A stretch of 34,687 nt of DNA, taken from positions 1 to 34,687 of the forward strand of contig JAGOIB010000008.1 of NCBI GenBank assembly GCA_017995875.1, written 5' to 3'. The stretch comes from Saprospiraceae bacterium. GTDB taxonomy: Bacteria > Bacteroidota > Bacteroidia > Chitinophagales > Saprospiraceae. Numbering within the stretch: the stretch's first letter is position 1; each line of letters opens with the position of its first letter. Below are positions 33,943 to 34,687 of the stretch, in pieces. The translations under genes were made by a program, and so were the position numbers. The notes below the pieces were generated by a model. It saw nothing but the letters and a program-made list of their open reading frames with translations. It ran no database searches and had not been told where the DNA came from.

Positions 33943-34687
33943 ATGCTGGGCAATAAGATCCGCGGGTATATCAGGTTATTCTTTTTTGCATTGAGTTCGA
34001 TGATCGCTTTTATCATTGTCGTATTGATTGGACTCCTGCCCGTCAACAGGTACAAGTGGAGGTTGCGTGTCAGAAGAATCTGGGCAAAGTCTGCCGTCTT
34101 TATTCTCAATTATAAAGTAGAGTTGCGTGGACATTTCCCTCACGACAGAAATTACCTCTACGTGGGGAACCATAGATCTTCCCTTGATCCGTTTGTTTGC
34201 CTCGCCTATCTGGAAGCCAACCCGGTGAGCAGATCTGATGTACGTAAATATCCTTTTGTTGGAAAAGGAGCTGAGATATCCGGAATTATATTTGTCAATA
34301 AAGAGAGTAAGAGTAGCCGCAGTGCCTCCAAGGAAGCCATCTATAATGCGCTGAAGGAAGGAAAATCCATTATGATTTATCCTGAAGGAAAAACGGGTTC
34401 TCAGCCTTTGACGTCAACCTTTCAAAAAGGATCCTTTGATGTAGCAGCAGAGTTAAATATTCCGGTGATTCCTTTTGCGATGGAGTACAAGAGTCTTGAT
34501 GATTATTGGGATCATACCGACACTATGGCCGGCCATTATTTTAAATACCTGGCCAAACCTCGTACTTATATGAGACTATCGGTTGGTGAAGCTATTCAGG
34601 GGGACAATGCTTTTGCCTTGCTCAGGCAGTCCCAACAATGGGTTAATGATGAGATTATCAATCTGAGGTCGGATTGGGGTGGGTTGG
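33943..34687 (+). CDS. plsC: 1-acyl-sn-glycerol-3-phosphate acyltransferase, PlsC type (cut by window edge)
   Basis: About 248 residues are visible from the ATG at 33943 and the frame runs open off the right edge. A membrane segment near the start (FFFALSSMIAFIIVVLIGLL) is followed by the acyltransferase motifs: block I NHRSSLDP (the NHx4D catalytic pair), GKGAEISGIIFVNKES around block II, block III YPEGKTGS, and block IV IPVIPFAM. These enzymes add the second acyl chain to make phosphatidic acid; relatives act on ornithine lipids or other lysolipids, so the exact acceptor is open. It follows the thiolase gene by 36 nt and may share its transcript. Confidence 0.88.
   Translation, partial: MLGNKIRGYIRLFFFALSSMIAFIIVVLIGLLPVNRYKWRLRVRRIWAKSAVFILNYKVELRGHFPHDRNYLYVGNHRSSLDPFVCLAYLEANPVSRSDVRKYPFVGKGAEISGIIFVNKESKSSRSASKEAIYNALKEGKSIMIYPEGKTGSQPLTSTFQKGSFDVAAELNIPVIPFAMEYKSLDDYWDHTDTMAGHYFKYLAKPRTYMRLSVGEAIQGDNAFALLRQSQQWVNDEIINLRSDWGGL

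Overview
The window reads as a chromosomal segment of a Bacteroidota bacterium, most likely from the Saprospirales or a related gliding/marine lineage; the order-level call is an inference. The evidence is a set of type IX secretion genes (PorU, PorV, a PorP/SprF protein, GldJ), an LpxC-FabZ fusion (typical of this phylum), intergenic copies of the Bacteroidota -7 promoter box TAnnTTTG, no CCA encoded at the tRNA 3' end, and moderate AT-leaning composition. No phage, insertion sequence or CRISPR array is visible. It looks like a conserved core region with two unusual intergenic stretches.

Layout. 1-1417 (-): OmpA-family outer-membrane protein with TSP3 repeats, cut by the window edge. 1588-2586 (+): ureohydrolase-fold protein that appears to have lost its metal ligands. 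2601-5497 (-): gldJ, an intergenic terminator, then murF. 5626-6696 (-): PorP/SprF. 6888-11964 (+): porU and porV, ended by a perfect hairpin. 12140-12547 (-): RNase P RNA. 12688-16047 (+): very large NtrY-like sensor kinase. 16056-19676 (-): recN preceded by a TMTC-like membrane/TPR protein. 19809-23634 (+): overlapping lipid A operon lpxD, lpxC-fabZ, lpxA and an ABC ATPase. 23646-25377 (-): MerR regulator and M23 peptidase, separated by a repeat-rich 400-bp gap. 25598-28234 (+): alaS. 28307-31604 (+): envelope-sugar operon (GnnA-like oxidoreductase, lipoprotein, polyprenyl-phosphate sugar transferase). 31791-32267 (-): RRM protein. 32407-32634 (-): tRNA-Ala(GGC), its terminator, a damaged tRNA-like copy and a second near-identical terminator. 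32728-33906 (+): thiolase. 33943 to the end (+): PlsC-type acyltransferase, cut by the edge.

How it fits together. Most genes serve the envelope: T9SS export and surface attachment (PorU/PorV/PorP/GldJ), peptidoglycan (MurF, M23), lipid A (LpxD/LpxC-FabZ/LpxA, perhaps the GnnA-like enzyme), surface glycan initiation, phospholipid (PlsC) and OmpA-like anchoring. Housekeeping genes (alaS, rnpB, recN, tRNA-Ala, thiolase) lie between them. The least explained signals are the tRNA-like/terminator tandem, two composite 7-bp repeat tracts that abut stop codons, the ureohydrolase pseudoenzyme candidate, and a set of promoter boxes exactly 4 nt before start codons that suggests leaderless mRNAs.
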